The notes beneath the pieces are model-generated. The model was not told the origin of the DNA. It did not search any database and saw nothing but the letters and a program-made list of their open reading frames with translations. 64,000 bases of DNA from Algoriphagus sp. AGSA1 (GTDB lineage: Bacteria > Bacteroidota > Bacteroidia > Cytophagales > Cyclobacteriaceae): assembly GCF_021390545.1 (NCBI RefSeq), contig NZ_JAJUWR010000002.1:124001-188000 (forward strand). Direction: 5' to 3'. This document shows positions 43,983 through 52,691 of this stretch, in pieces; position 1 is the first letter of the stretch; every line of letters starts with the position of its first letter. Made by a program: the position numbers and the translations under genes.

Positions 43983-44495
43983 ATGATAACTTTCCGAATG
44001 CTTATAGTCGTCACAGGTGTATCAGGTACAGGTAAAACCACGGTTGGATCCGGTATAGCTAATTCATTGAATTTACCGTTTTTCGATGCGGATAATTTTC
44101 ATCCAAAGGAAAATATTGAAAAAATGAGCAAAGGTGTCCCTCTTAACGATGTTGACAGACTACCTTGGCTGCAATCCTTGGCCGAATTATTAACGGACCA
44201 TGAGAAAAGTGGAGGTGCGGTTTTGGCTTGCTCAGCCTTAAAGGAAAGCTATCGGGAGATTTTGAAAGGGAACAATAACGTGCAATGGATCCATCTCAAG
44301 GGGGATAAAGAATTGATTTGGCGCAGGATGTTGGCCAGGAAAAACCACTATATGAAAGCAGATATGTTGGATTCTCAATTTGCTACATGGGAAGAGCCCC
44401 AGTATGGCCTGAAATTGAATATTTTACATACCCCAGAGGAGATGCTGTCACAGGCACTGAGGTACTTAGGAGTTGCTGAGGGCAGCAGGGGCTAA
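43983..44495 (+). CDS. gntK: Gluconokinase
   Basis: About 170 residues from the ATG at 43983; the family usually begins just before the P-loop, so an ATG at 43998 is also possible and the in-frame ATG at 43959 is less likely. The P-loop is VVTGVSGTGKTTVG, followed by the gluconokinase-specific FFDADNFHPKENIEKMSKGVPLNDVDRLPWL and LACSALKESYREIL. It phosphorylates gluconate to 6-phosphogluconate in the cytoplasm. It is read divergently from the NagB fusion, about 290 bp away, and pairs functionally with the GntP permease and KDPG aldolase of this window. Confidence 0.93.
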   Translation: MITFRMLIVVTGVSGTGKTTVGSGIANSLNLPFFDADNFHPKENIEKMSKGVPLNDVDRLPWLQSLAELLTDHEKSGGAVLACSALKESYREILKGNNNVQWIHLKGDKELIWRRMLARKNHYMKADMLDSQFATWEEPQYGLKLNILHTPEEMLSQALRYLGVAEGSRG

Positions 44496-44600
44496 TTTAC
44501 AGGGGATTTTTCTTATAGGCGGGTTTTTTAGTATAAATTGATTATTGAATTGGTACCTAGTGGAATATGAAACAACATTGTTCACGAAATTGATAAGTCT

Positions 44601-45983
44601 ATGTCCGAATCCATCATGAAACCTACCCTAGCCTTAATACTGTTAGTCTTCGCTTCTTTTAGCACGGCTTTACCTCAGTCTTACATTGTTTCAAATGTGA
44701 ATATTATTTCCATGGAGGATGACAAGGTGCTGGAAAACCACTTGATTATGGTCGAAGGGGGGAAGATCGTCAAAATTGTCCCGATGTCTGATTCTCGCAC
44801 TGTCCATAGTAATCAGGTGATCGATGGAAAAGGGGCGTACGTTTATCCAGGTTTGGCAGAATTCCATTCCCATATTCCTCTAGCCCAAAATGGCGATACC
44901 CAACTTCAGGAAGAAGCCATGTGGCTTTATCTGGCCAATGGAGTATTGCGGGTGCGTGGGATGATAGGGGATGCTTCACATTTGCAGCTGAAAGAAAGAA
45001 TTACATCAGGTGAACTGCATGGACCAAGGCTTTTTCTATCAGGTCCTTCCTTTCGGGGATCATCGGTTTCTTCACCCGAGCAGGCAGCGCAAATGGTTCG
45101 GGATCAAAAAGCTGTCGGTTATGATCATTTGAAGCTGCATCCGGGATTGAAAATGGATGAGTTTCTGGCGATAGCCACTACTGCAAATCAAGTAGGTATT
45201 CCATTTGGGGGGCATGTCTCTTTGGATGTGGGACTAAAGGCCAGTCTTGAGAAGGGTTACAAATCCGTTGAGCATATGGATGGTTATATTGAGGCATTGA
45301 TCCCTGATTATTCCCGGGTTTTGGATCCAGAGATCGCAGGGCCTTTCTCCATGCTTCTGGTTGGAGAGGCTGACATGAGCAAACTCCCTGAATTGGTGGA
45401 TTTGACGCTGGAAACCGGCGCTTGGATGGCTCCGACTTTGACCTTGTTTGACCGTTATTTTGGCTTTAAGCCTGCGGAAGAGTATCGGCATATACCGGAA
45501 ATGAAGTATATGTCGGCTCAGCAGGTACAGAGTTGGATCAATGCGAAAACACCCCATGAGCAGTCAGGTATATTGACAAGAGAAAATGTGCAACCTTATC
45601 TGGATTTCAGAAATCAACTTTTCATGACCTTGCATGAAGCAGGTGTGCCCATGTTGATGTCTTCAGATTCTCCCCAGGTTTTCAATGTTCCGGGTTTTTC
45701 CATTCACCATGAGATAGCGTTGATGTCCCAAGCGGGCATGTCCAATTATGAGATTCTGAAATCAGGTTCTGTGAATCCTGCCAGGTATTTCGGCCAAGAA
45801 GGGGACTGGGGGGTAATCAAAAAAGGCGCCTCTGCTGATTTTGTGCTGATAAAAGACAATCCTCTTGAAGATTTGGAGGCGCTAAGAAATCCTATAATGG
45901 TAGTGATGAAAGGGGAAATATACGATCAGCAAGAGCTTAAAAAGCAGCTTGATACTATCGAAGCTAAGTATGGCAGAGACTGA
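44601..45983 (+). CDS. Secreted amidohydrolase family protein
   Basis: A 460-residue metallo-dependent hydrolase with a signal peptide (ALILLVFASFSTALPQ). The metal-binding HxH is in YPGLAEFHSHIP, further ligands in KLHPGL (possible Lys/His bridge region), GGHVSLDVG and VEHMDGY, and the catalytic Asp in LMSSDSPQVF. The C-terminal beta domain (GVIKKGASADFVLIKDNPLEDL) is typical of imidazolonepropionase-like amidohydrolases. Such exported enzymes often act on peptides (prolidase type) or heterocycles; the substrate is unknown. Confidence 0.85.
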   Translation: MSESIMKPTLALILLVFASFSTALPQSYIVSNVNIISMEDDKVLENHLIMVEGGKIVKIVPMSDSRTVHSNQVIDGKGAYVYPGLAEFHSHIPLAQNGDTQLQEEAMWLYLANGVLRVRGMIGDASHLQLKERITSGELHGPRLFLSGPSFRGSSVSSPEQAAQMVRDQKAVGYDHLKLHPGLKMDEFLAIATTANQVGIPFGGHVSLDVGLKASLEKGYKSVEHMDGYIEALIPDYSRVLDPEIAGPFSMLLVGEADMSKLPELVDLTLETGAWMAPTLTLFDRYFGFKPAEEYRHIPEMKYMSAQQVQSWINAKTPHEQSGILTRENVQPYLDFRNQLFMTLHEAGVPMLMSSDSPQVFNVPGFSIHHEIALMSQAGMSNYEILKSGSVNPARYFGQEGDWGVIKKGASADFVLIKDNPLEDLEALRNPIMVVMKGEIYDQQELKKQLDTIEAKYGRD

Positions 45984-46042
45984 AAGAATATGTCCTGCAA
46001 AATCTTCATCAACAATCTTTTTACAATTGACTTTTCTTAAAC

Positions 46043-47182
46043 ATGAAACCCAAAAATGCATTGATCAGCCTAGCTATAAGTGCTGTGACAATATACCATA
46101 GTTCGGCTCAAACAAAATCCACAGTCATCCAAGAGGATGTATCGCTTACTATAAAAGTTGAAAAGGTCGATTCTTGGCAAGGGAAGGATGTGTTTCACTA
46201 TGTGTTGGATAATGGTATAATGCAGGTGGAGATGACAAATTTTGGTGGGATTATTTCTAGAATCATTGTTCCTGACAAAAACGGCAAGCTGGAGAATGTA
46301 GTCTTGGCACTGGAGGAAATCCCGGATTACTTTACCAAAAACGGCCCCTATCTAGGCGCCGCTGTGGGCAGGTATGCCAATCGAATAGGAGGGGCGGCAT
46401 TCACATTGGAGGGAGAGACCTACCATGTGACAAAAAACAACGGGCAGAATACATTGCATGGAGGAAAGGAGGGCTTTGGGGTTAAGGTATGGGAACCTGA
46501 AATCTATAAAAAAGAAGATGCTGTAGGAGTGAAAATGATCTATCTCAGTGTGGATGGAGAGGAAGGCTTTCCGGGAAATCTAGAAACTACACTCTGGATG
46601 GAATTGACCGCTGCCAATGAGGTGAAACTCCGCTTTGAATCTACTACCGACAAACCTACTGTCGTCAATCTCACCAATCATTCCTACTTCAATCTAAATG
46701 GGATCAACAGAGATGTACGCGATCATGAACTGCGGATTTTTGCGGACGCGATTACACCAACTGGGTCAGGGCAGATTCCGACAGGTGAAATAAGGCAAGT
46801 GGACGGGACAGCTTTTGATTTTCAAACTGCAAGGAATTTAGGTACTCAAATGGATGCCTTAGGGGAAGGATTCGATCATAATTACGTCACGAAAAGAGAG
46901 AATTCCACTGAGCTAAAGAAAATCGCCATAGTAAAGCATCCTGCAAGTGGACGGATGATGTCGGTTTTCTCCACTGCTCCCGGCGTACAGCTTTATACTG
47001 CTAACCATGTGAGGAATTTTGCAGGAGCAGATGGAAAAGTCTATCAGCCACACTGGGCACTATGTCTAGAGCCGGAAGGCTGGCCGGATAGCCCAAATAA
47101 GCCGGAATTCCCATCGACCAGCCTGTCGCCCGGAGGGAAATATGTGCATGAAATAATTTATGTGTTCGAGACTGAACATTAA
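46043..47182 (+). CDS. galM: Aldose 1-epimerase (galactose mutarotase)
   Basis: A 379-residue beta-sandwich protein with an apparent export signal (ALISLAISAVTIYHSSAQ). Motifs are GRYANRIGGAAFTLEG, NTLHGGKEGFGVKVWEP, the catalytic His in NLTNHSYFNLNG, VDGTAFDFQTAR, FDHNYV and the catalytic Glu in CLEPEGWPDSPN. It interconverts the alpha and beta anomers of aldoses. Location outside the cytoplasm is typical for Bacteroidota members. It follows the amidohydrolase gene by 59 bp and may share its transcript. Confidence 0.93.
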   Translation: MKPKNALISLAISAVTIYHSSAQTKSTVIQEDVSLTIKVEKVDSWQGKDVFHYVLDNGIMQVEMTNFGGIISRIIVPDKNGKLENVVLALEEIPDYFTKNGPYLGAAVGRYANRIGGAAFTLEGETYHVTKNNGQNTLHGGKEGFGVKVWEPEIYKKEDAVGVKMIYLSVDGEEGFPGNLETTLWMELTAANEVKLRFESTTDKPTVVNLTNHSYFNLNGINRDVRDHELRIFADAITPTGSGQIPTGEIRQVDGTAFDFQTARNLGTQMDALGEGFDHNYVTKRENSTELKKIAIVKHPASGRMMSVFSTAPGVQLYTANHVRNFAGADGKVYQPHWALCLEPEGWPDSPNKPEFPSTSLSPGGKYVHEIIYVFETEH

Positions 47183-47245
47183 AATGGACTTTTAGTTTAT
47201 GATTTTAAAACTATTTCGTTAGCTTGTACTTCAATTTACAAACCT

Positions 47246-48382
47246 ATGAAAAACCTCCTAATCAAAACTGTACTGGCTGTATGTGCCATTTTTTTATCAT
47301 ATTCCATTTCTGCCCAGGATTATAAGTTCAAAAAAGTGAGAGAATTCCGCGTGGAGAGCCTTGCCGAAGTAGGGATAAGGGATTATGACCCGAAGAAAGA
47401 TGTTTTTGTCGGATTTATTGATAAAAGGTCAGAGGGAGTAGAGCTGGCGATTTTTGATGCAAATGGGGAGATATTGGCCAGTAAGAAAAGACAGGGCGAG
47501 GGCCCAGATGATTACCAGTCATCCGCATTGGCCATTGGATTTTCGCAAGAGGGTGACGTGTTTGTTCAGACCTCATTAGAGCTTGTGAAATACGACCTTG
47601 AATTCAATCGGATTAGTAAGGTGTACTATGAGCCGAAGGTAACCACAGTAATATATTCTGGCCCACGGTCTAAGTTTGTCCCTTTGACCAGAGGGAAGGA
47701 TGTTTCTTTTATCGTAAACGGAACTAACCTAAGTAATATGGTTATGAATGATGTTCCCCCCCGGGAAATAAACATGATTGATTACTATGATGCAGCTAGT
47801 AAAACAATCCACTCGGTAATCCCATTATCTAGCAGAAAAGTATTCGAAGGAATAGAAGACAAGGTCTTCCCTGCTTCGATTAACCCAATATTTACCATCG
47901 ATTCTCAGAATAGCAATTTGTATTTCACCTCTACTATAGACTCTGAAATCACTGTTTACAATCCTATTAACTGGAACATAATTCAGAGAATCCCGGTAAA
48001 ACATGAATTTTTTAAAGCGTTGGATGATATTCCACTCAGAGAGTCAAATTTAGGTCTTTCAAATAAATCACCACTCTATTCTAGAAATCAAGAATTGTTA
48101 AAGTTTGACTCCGATTTATTGGGACTTGTCTATGTAAAAGAGATTTCCGAGGCAGCAAATGAACTGAGAAAAAGCGAGGAAAAACCTTTTTGGATGTTCG
48201 ATCCCGAATTTCATAGGATTATACTTTTTAAGGACGGGGTTCAGCTACCCGGAGAGTTGACAATACCTACAGGACTGATCGAAATGACTTTGCCAAATAA
48301 CAGAGTTCTTGTGAAAGTGGTAAACGAAGAAGAAGAGCTGGATTATTACCCGTTTGAGATCTGGGAGCTCACTGAAAAATAA
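47246..48382 (+). CDS. Secreted 6-bladed beta-propeller-like protein
   Basis: A 378-residue protein with a signal peptide (LAVCAIFLSYSISA). The body is beta-rich with blade-like repeats, for example KKDVFVGFIDKRSEGVELAIFDANGEILA with the FDxxGE.. turn, KYDLEFNRIS and TVYNPINWNIIQRIP. This resembles the BF3164/DUF4934-type propeller lipoproteins of Bacteroidota, but a lipobox is absent. The function is unknown. Confidence 0.65.
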   Translation: MKNLLIKTVLAVCAIFLSYSISAQDYKFKKVREFRVESLAEVGIRDYDPKKDVFVGFIDKRSEGVELAIFDANGEILASKKRQGEGPDDYQSSALAIGFSQEGDVFVQTSLELVKYDLEFNRISKVYYEPKVTTVIYSGPRSKFVPLTRGKDVSFIVNGTNLSNMVMNDVPPREINMIDYYDAASKTIHSVIPLSSRKVFEGIEDKVFPASINPIFTIDSQNSNLYFTSTIDSEITVYNPINWNIIQRIPVKHEFFKALDDIPLRESNLGLSNKSPLYSRNQELLKFDSDLLGLVYVKEISEAANELRKSEEKPFWMFDPEFHRIILFKDGVQLPGELTIPTGLIEMTLPNNRVLVKVVNEEEELDYYPFEIWELTEK

Positions 48383-48531
48383 AGACTCAGGTGGCTAATG
48401 GCGCAAAACTTTCAACATACTGAGTAAGCTATACCCAGACTCATTATTGAAAATGAGTCTCTATTCGTCCAAATCGCCTTGGGAATGTTACTTGTAAGGA
48501 TAGTGGTAGTAAACTAAACCAACTACTTCTT

Positions 48532-49122
48532 ATGAGAACAAGTAATGTAAACCAACAAACAGCTACCAATTTCAGTGGAAAAGCAAGGATTGCTGGAACT
48601 GTGCTGCTTTCCTCATTCTTCCTGGTAGGGATGACTTCCTGCGAGGATGATGATGATGACCCGATTGTTGACAGTTACAATCAACAAGACCGGAATTTCG
48701 CCATTTCATCTTCTGAAAACATCAATGCACAGATTATGTTCGGTCAGTTGGCGCTGGACAATGGTGAAGATGATTCTGTGATTGATTATGCTACTATGCT
48801 GGTTTCCGAGAATACAGAGAGCCGAACCGAGCTCGAAGGAATAGTGGATGGTACAGACGTGGATATTTCCGATGGTGTCACTGACGCCATGCAGGCTAAA
48901 TATGACGAACTGGCGCTTTTGAGCGGCGAAGATTTTGATATGGAATTTATAGATTTCCAGCTTGAAGCGCTCGATGATTCCATGCCGATCTATGAAAATG
49001 AAGAGGCTAATGGGGAAAACTTCACACTAAAAGGTTTTGCTGAAAAAACTTTGGCGAAAATAAGAGATCATAAAGAAGATGCGGTTTTGGTAAAAGCTGA
49101 AATCGAAATTGAAGGGATCTAA
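48532..49122 (+). CDS. DUF4142-like lipoprotein
   Basis: A 196-residue protein with an unusually long N-terminal region before the hydrophobic stretch IAGTVLLSSFFLVGMTSC, which ends in a lipobox Cys followed by six acidic residues (EDDDDD). The helical domain after it (DRNFAISSSENINAQIMFGQLALDN, then YATMLVSENTESR) has the two-helix ferritin-like pattern of DUF4142, whose function is unknown. Anchoring on the cell surface is possible because the acidic residues after the Cys resemble the Bacteroidota lipoprotein export signal. A terminator lies downstream. Confidence 0.8.
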   Translation: MRTSNVNQQTATNFSGKARIAGTVLLSSFFLVGMTSCEDDDDDPIVDSYNQQDRNFAISSSENINAQIMFGQLALDNGEDDSVIDYATMLVSENTESRTELEGIVDGTDVDISDGVTDAMQAKYDELALLSGEDFDMEFIDFQLEALDDSMPIYENEEANGENFTLKGFAEKTLAKIRDHKEDAVLVKAEIEIEGI

Positions 49123-49188
49123 AAACAAGAGATCAGAATGTAGTTAAGGCTGATTAACCCAGCTAAAATTGCGTAATGATTTCTGTAG

Positions 49189-49226
49189 AGCCGGTTTTCC
49201 GAAAGGGAGCCGGCTTTTTGTTTTTT
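49189..49226 (+). terminator. Terminator after the DUF4142 gene
   Basis: AGCCGG (49189-49194) pairs with CCGGCT (49210-49215), with partial inner pairing and a T-rich tail (TTTTTGTTTTTT). It is followed by a stretch containing CACAGAGGGAAACACAGAGG, which resembles a widely dispersed repeat. Confidence 0.75.
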
Positions 49227-49309
49227 AACCGCTGAGGGCACAGAGGGAAACACAGAGGCCGCAATGATTTATTTATGGCTGTGCCGCTTCTCCAGAAGCA
49301 GGGATTATT

Positions 49310-50839
49310 TTATGAACTTATGAACAGATTTGCAGCCACTTCCTGAGCCTCATCAAAACTTTGATAGGCGCACATTACTGATTCAAAAACTTCAAATTTC
49401 CCCAAATGTCTTAGGGCTAAAGGATTTCCAAAATGCACCAGAATGCATGATTTTGATTGAGCTAGATTTTTGATTTCTGCCAGATTCTTGCTGTCTATAC
49501 CGAATTGGTTTAATGGTTTGTGGGAAGGGACAAAAAGAGAAATAATCACTTTTTCAGCTTCATCAAGTGAAATTTCACTTAATTCTGAGCCGTATATTTC
49601 ATATAGCTTTTTTGAGAAAATTGACCCTGTATTTCCAAAAAATCGCTGATGTGTAAGCTTACCTTCTCCTGCGAGTCTTTTCAATTCTGTGGCATTTAGT
49701 TGTCCGGAGACTACTGAAACATATTCATTGGCCAGTTTAGTTTGTAGCTCGGAATGTTTTTCCCAATCGAACTCTGGAACCTCCACCTTTCTTAAATCAA
49801 ATACACCCAACTTTTCTTTCAGCTTCCAGATTTTGTCAAAAACCTCATCTACTTCAGCTTCTGGGGCAAATTGGGCTATTTTGTCTATTCCCTCCTTTAC
49901 ATGATCTGAAAAGCAGAGGATATCATTTCCCGCCTGGAAAGCTTCCCACTCGAGTTGCCCTGGTTCTGGGAATAAGTCAGCCACAGCTTTCATATTAAGC
50001 GCATCTGAAATCACTATTCCGTTGAATCCCATTTTTGTTTTCAAAAGATCAGTGATGATCTCCCTTGAGATGCTTGCAGCGATTTCCTTTCCTCCGGACA
50101 GTGCCGGAGCTGCCAGATGACCTACCATGATCATTTCCACCCCCTTATCTATTCCATATTGGAATGGCAACAATTCTTCTTGATGCAGGGCTTCTCTAGA
50201 CTTTTGGATGATCGGAAGCCCCAGATGAGAATCTGTCTGGGTATCCCCATGACCAGGAAAATGCTTAAGACAAGCTCCTATCCCTGCTTTTTTCATCCCC
50301 TGATACATATCCATCGCATACTCAGCCACTTTTAAAGGGGCTGTACCAAAGGATCTGTATCCGATCACCGGGTTGTTTGGATTGGTATTGACATCGCAGC
50401 ATGGAGCAAGGTTCAGATGGATACCGGCGACTTTCATATCCAGTCCCATTTTATATCCCACTTCTTCGATTAGCGTTGTGCCATTTTCTGTAATAGCTCC
50501 TAGGGTGATGGCAAAAGGATAATGAGGTGTATTCTCTATCCGCATTGCCAAGCCATATTCTCCATCTATACTGATCAGCAAGGGAATTTTTGAGATAGCC
50601 TGGTAGCGATTGACCAGCCCTATCATCTTTTCCAATGTTCCGCTCACATCCAAAACCTCTGCCCTTTTTTCAAAATTCGCAGCTGCGGAATGTCGGCTAT
50701 GGAAAAAAGTCAAACCACCTATTTCCTGTTCCAGGATCAGTTTTTCTATTGCTTGGTAATTTTCCTCCGAATCATGGATAAATGCTGCAGGAGAAAAGCA
50801 TTGGGCGATTTTTTGATTTTTGGAAAGTTTGGAATTCAT
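49310..50839 (-). CDS. nagZ: NagZ-like GH3 beta-N-acetylglucosaminidase
   Basis: A 509-residue glycoside hydrolase family 3 protein. The NagZ signature KHFPGHGDTQTDSHLGLP (about residues 194-211) provides the His-Asp general acid/base pair, and ISDALNMKAV contains the nucleophile Asp. There is no signal peptide, so it acts in the cytoplasm, like E. coli NagZ, removing GlcNAc from GlcNAc-anhydroMurNAc muropeptides. The extra C-terminal alpha/beta domain (about residues 360-509, KVIISLFVPSHKPLN) resembles that of B. subtilis-type NagZ. It is the last gene of a five-gene operon for peptidoglycan fragments. Confidence 0.92.
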   Translation of the reverse strand: MNSKLSKNQKIAQCFSPAAFIHDSEENYQAIEKLILEQEIGGLTFFHSRHSAAANFEKRAEVLDVSGTLEKMIGLVNRYQAISKIPLLISIDGEYGLAMRIENTPHYPFAITLGAITENGTTLIEEVGYKMGLDMKVAGIHLNLAPCCDVNTNPNNPVIGYRSFGTAPLKVAEYAMDMYQGMKKAGIGACLKHFPGHGDTQTDSHLGLPIIQKSREALHQEELLPFQYGIDKGVEMIMVGHLAAPALSGGKEIAASISREIITDLLKTKMGFNGIVISDALNMKAVADLFPEPGQLEWEAFQAGNDILCFSDHVKEGIDKIAQFAPEAEVDEVFDKIWKLKEKLGVFDLRKVEVPEFDWEKHSELQTKLANEYVSVVSGQLNATELKRLAGEGKLTHQRFFGNTGSIFSKKLYEIYGSELSEISLDEAEKVIISLFVPSHKPLNQFGIDSKNLAEIKNLAQSKSCILVHFGNPLALRHLGKFEVFESVMCAYQSFDEAQEVAANLFISS

Positions 50840-50937
50840 TGGGAAATTGGAATATTGTAAAATTACTTGCCGATATAAATTTAGCTGAGCGGTGGAGGAT
50901 CTAATAAGCTCGTAAATCGTAGATTACAAGTCGTAAA

Positions 50938-52206
50938 TCAATCCTGCTGTTTCTTCCCAAACTCCTTGGGATATTCCACACTTGCAGCGATAGCCAAAGC
51001 GGGAATCATAGCTATCCCTACCCATACAAAGAAACCTGTATAGCCCAGCCATTCTTGGATATAGCCAGAAGCCATTCCTGGCAGCATCATGCCCATAGCC
51101 ATAAAACCTGTTGCCAGTGCATAATGTGAGGTTTTGAATAGCCCTTCGGCCAAGTATATCAGAAAGATCATATATGCTGCGAATCCAAAACCATATCCAA
51201 ACTGCTCGATCACAACCACAGTGCCAGCGAAGAATATGTTGTCCGGCTGGAAATGTGCCAATCCAATGTAGAGCAGATTAGGGAGATTGAGCGAGAGTGC
51301 CATGGGAATCATCCATTTGCCTAATCCATGACGGGAAATGGCAATCCCCCCGAGAATCCCTCCCAATAGTAGTGCAATTACGCCTATGGTACCATATAAA
51401 AAGCCTACTTCAGAGGTGCTTAACCCTAGACCTCCTGTTTGTCTGTCTTCCAGCAAAAATGGTGATGCCATTTTCACCAACTGGGATTCCCCAAGTCTGT
51501 ATAAAAGGACAAAAGCGAGAGAAATCCCTATGTTTTTTTTGGTGAAAAAGGTGCTGAAGACCTTTCCGAAGCTTGCTTCGCTTTTAGTTTTTGGAATAGT
51601 TTCTTCCTCTACTTTTGGTGTGGCTAATGAATTGATCAATGTCAACAATAGCATCAGTAACGCTACAGTAGTCATCGTATAGGACCACGCTTTACCGGTA
51701 TCGCCCAAGTTAGTCTCCAGATATCCGGCTATCATTACGATCAACCCTTGCCCAGTTATCATCCCGATTCTAAAGAATGTGCCCCTCAAGCCTACAAAGA
51801 AAGATTGTTGTTCGGGCTTTAATGCAATGAGATACATGCCATCTGAGGCTATGTCGTTGGTGGCTGAGGCAAAGGCTCCCATCCAGAAGAATGCAAGTGT
51901 GATGAAGAAAAATTGGTTTCCTGCGGTAGTTAGTCCCACTCCAAAAAATACCAGTGAAAGTATCAGCTGCATCGATAAAAACCATTTCCGCTTGGTCCCA
52001 AAGAGATCCACTATGGGACTCCAGATGGGTTTGATCACCCAGGGTAAATACAGCAGGCTGGTGTACAGGCCAATATCAGAGTTTGAAACCCCGAGTTTTT
52101 TGTACATGATCACCGAAACTGAGATGATGATGATGTAAGGTATCCCCTCTGTCAGGTACAAGGAAGGAACCCATAGCCAAGGACTTTTATTGGGGATTTT
52201 GTTCAT
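50938..52206 (-). CDS. AmpG-like MFS muropeptide permease
   Basis: A 422-residue polytopic membrane protein with about 12 hydrophobic helices. AmpG features are WLWVPSLYLTEGIPYIIIISVSVIMYKKLGVSNSDIGLY at the N-terminus, KPIWSPIVDLFGTKRKW, FASATNDIASDGMYL, and QFGYGFGFAAYMIFLIYLAEG in the C-terminal half. AmpG brings GlcNAc-anhydroMurNAc peptides into the cytoplasm. Its start overlaps the GNAT stop by 4 bp, and NagZ follows by 98 bp, so uptake and cleavage of muropeptides are jointly encoded. Confidence 0.87.
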   Translation of the reverse strand: MNKIPNKSPWLWVPSLYLTEGIPYIIIISVSVIMYKKLGVSNSDIGLYTSLLYLPWVIKPIWSPIVDLFGTKRKWFLSMQLILSLVFFGVGLTTAGNQFFFITLAFFWMGAFASATNDIASDGMYLIALKPEQQSFFVGLRGTFFRIGMITGQGLIVMIAGYLETNLGDTGKAWSYTMTTVALLMLLLTLINSLATPKVEEETIPKTKSEASFGKVFSTFFTKKNIGISLAFVLLYRLGESQLVKMASPFLLEDRQTGGLGLSTSEVGFLYGTIGVIALLLGGILGGIAISRHGLGKWMIPMALSLNLPNLLYIGLAHFQPDNIFFAGTVVVIEQFGYGFGFAAYMIFLIYLAEGLFKTSHYALATGFMAMGMMLPGMASGYIQEWLGYTGFFVWVGIAMIPALAIAASVEYPKEFGKKQQD

Positions 52207-52682
52207 GAGTTACTGATCAGATTTCTGTAAATGCTGATTTCAGACCCATCTATAGTTTTGGCATTGACTGTTTTTTCATAGAATTCAGCCGGGCCAACTC
52301 CCCCTATAATAGCATATACATAGCCCATTTCCCTCATGGATTCCAGTGATTTTATCAGTAGGATTTTGCCGATTCCTTTACCGCGTTCGGACTCCAGTGT
52401 TCCAGTGGGGCCAAAGAAATTCCTTGCTGTACTTTCATGGCAGGCAAATCCTAAAATATCGTTTCCTCTTTGCGCCAGCCAACATGATACAGGTTGTCTG
52501 GAAAAAGCAACCTCAGTTTCGGATTTCCAATATTCCCCGAAATGCTCCAAAACCCAAGCACACAGCAAATGCTTCTCAGGTGCTATAGCTTTCCGGAAAA
52601 CAATGTTTTCTTTCTTCAATAAAACTGCCTCCTCATTGGAAACTTCCGGCAAATCGATCAGTCGAACGAGCATGTCTTTCAT
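52203..52682 (-). CDS. GNAT family N-acetyltransferase
   Basis: A 159-residue acetyltransferase. The acetyl-CoA-binding motif A is FFGPTGTLESERGKGIGKILLIKSL (RGKGIG; compare QxxGxG/A), and the C-terminal part YAIIGGVGPAEFYEKTV carries the usual Tyr. It lies between the GHL10 gene (9 bp upstream) and the AmpG gene (4-bp overlap). A similarly placed acetyltransferase (YbbJ) sits in the MurNAc-recycling region of Bacillus subtilis, so acetylation of a glucosamine- or muramic-type intermediate is a reasonable inference, not shown. Confidence 0.85.
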   Translation of the reverse strand: MKDMLVRLIDLPEVSNEEAVLLKKENIVFRKAIAPEKHLLCAWVLEHFGEYWKSETEVAFSRQPVSCWLAQRGNDILGFACHESTARNFFGPTGTLESERGKGIGKILLIKSLESMREMGYVYAIIGGVGPAEFYEKTVNAKTIDGSEISIYRNLISNS

Positions 52683-52691
52683 GGATTCCAG

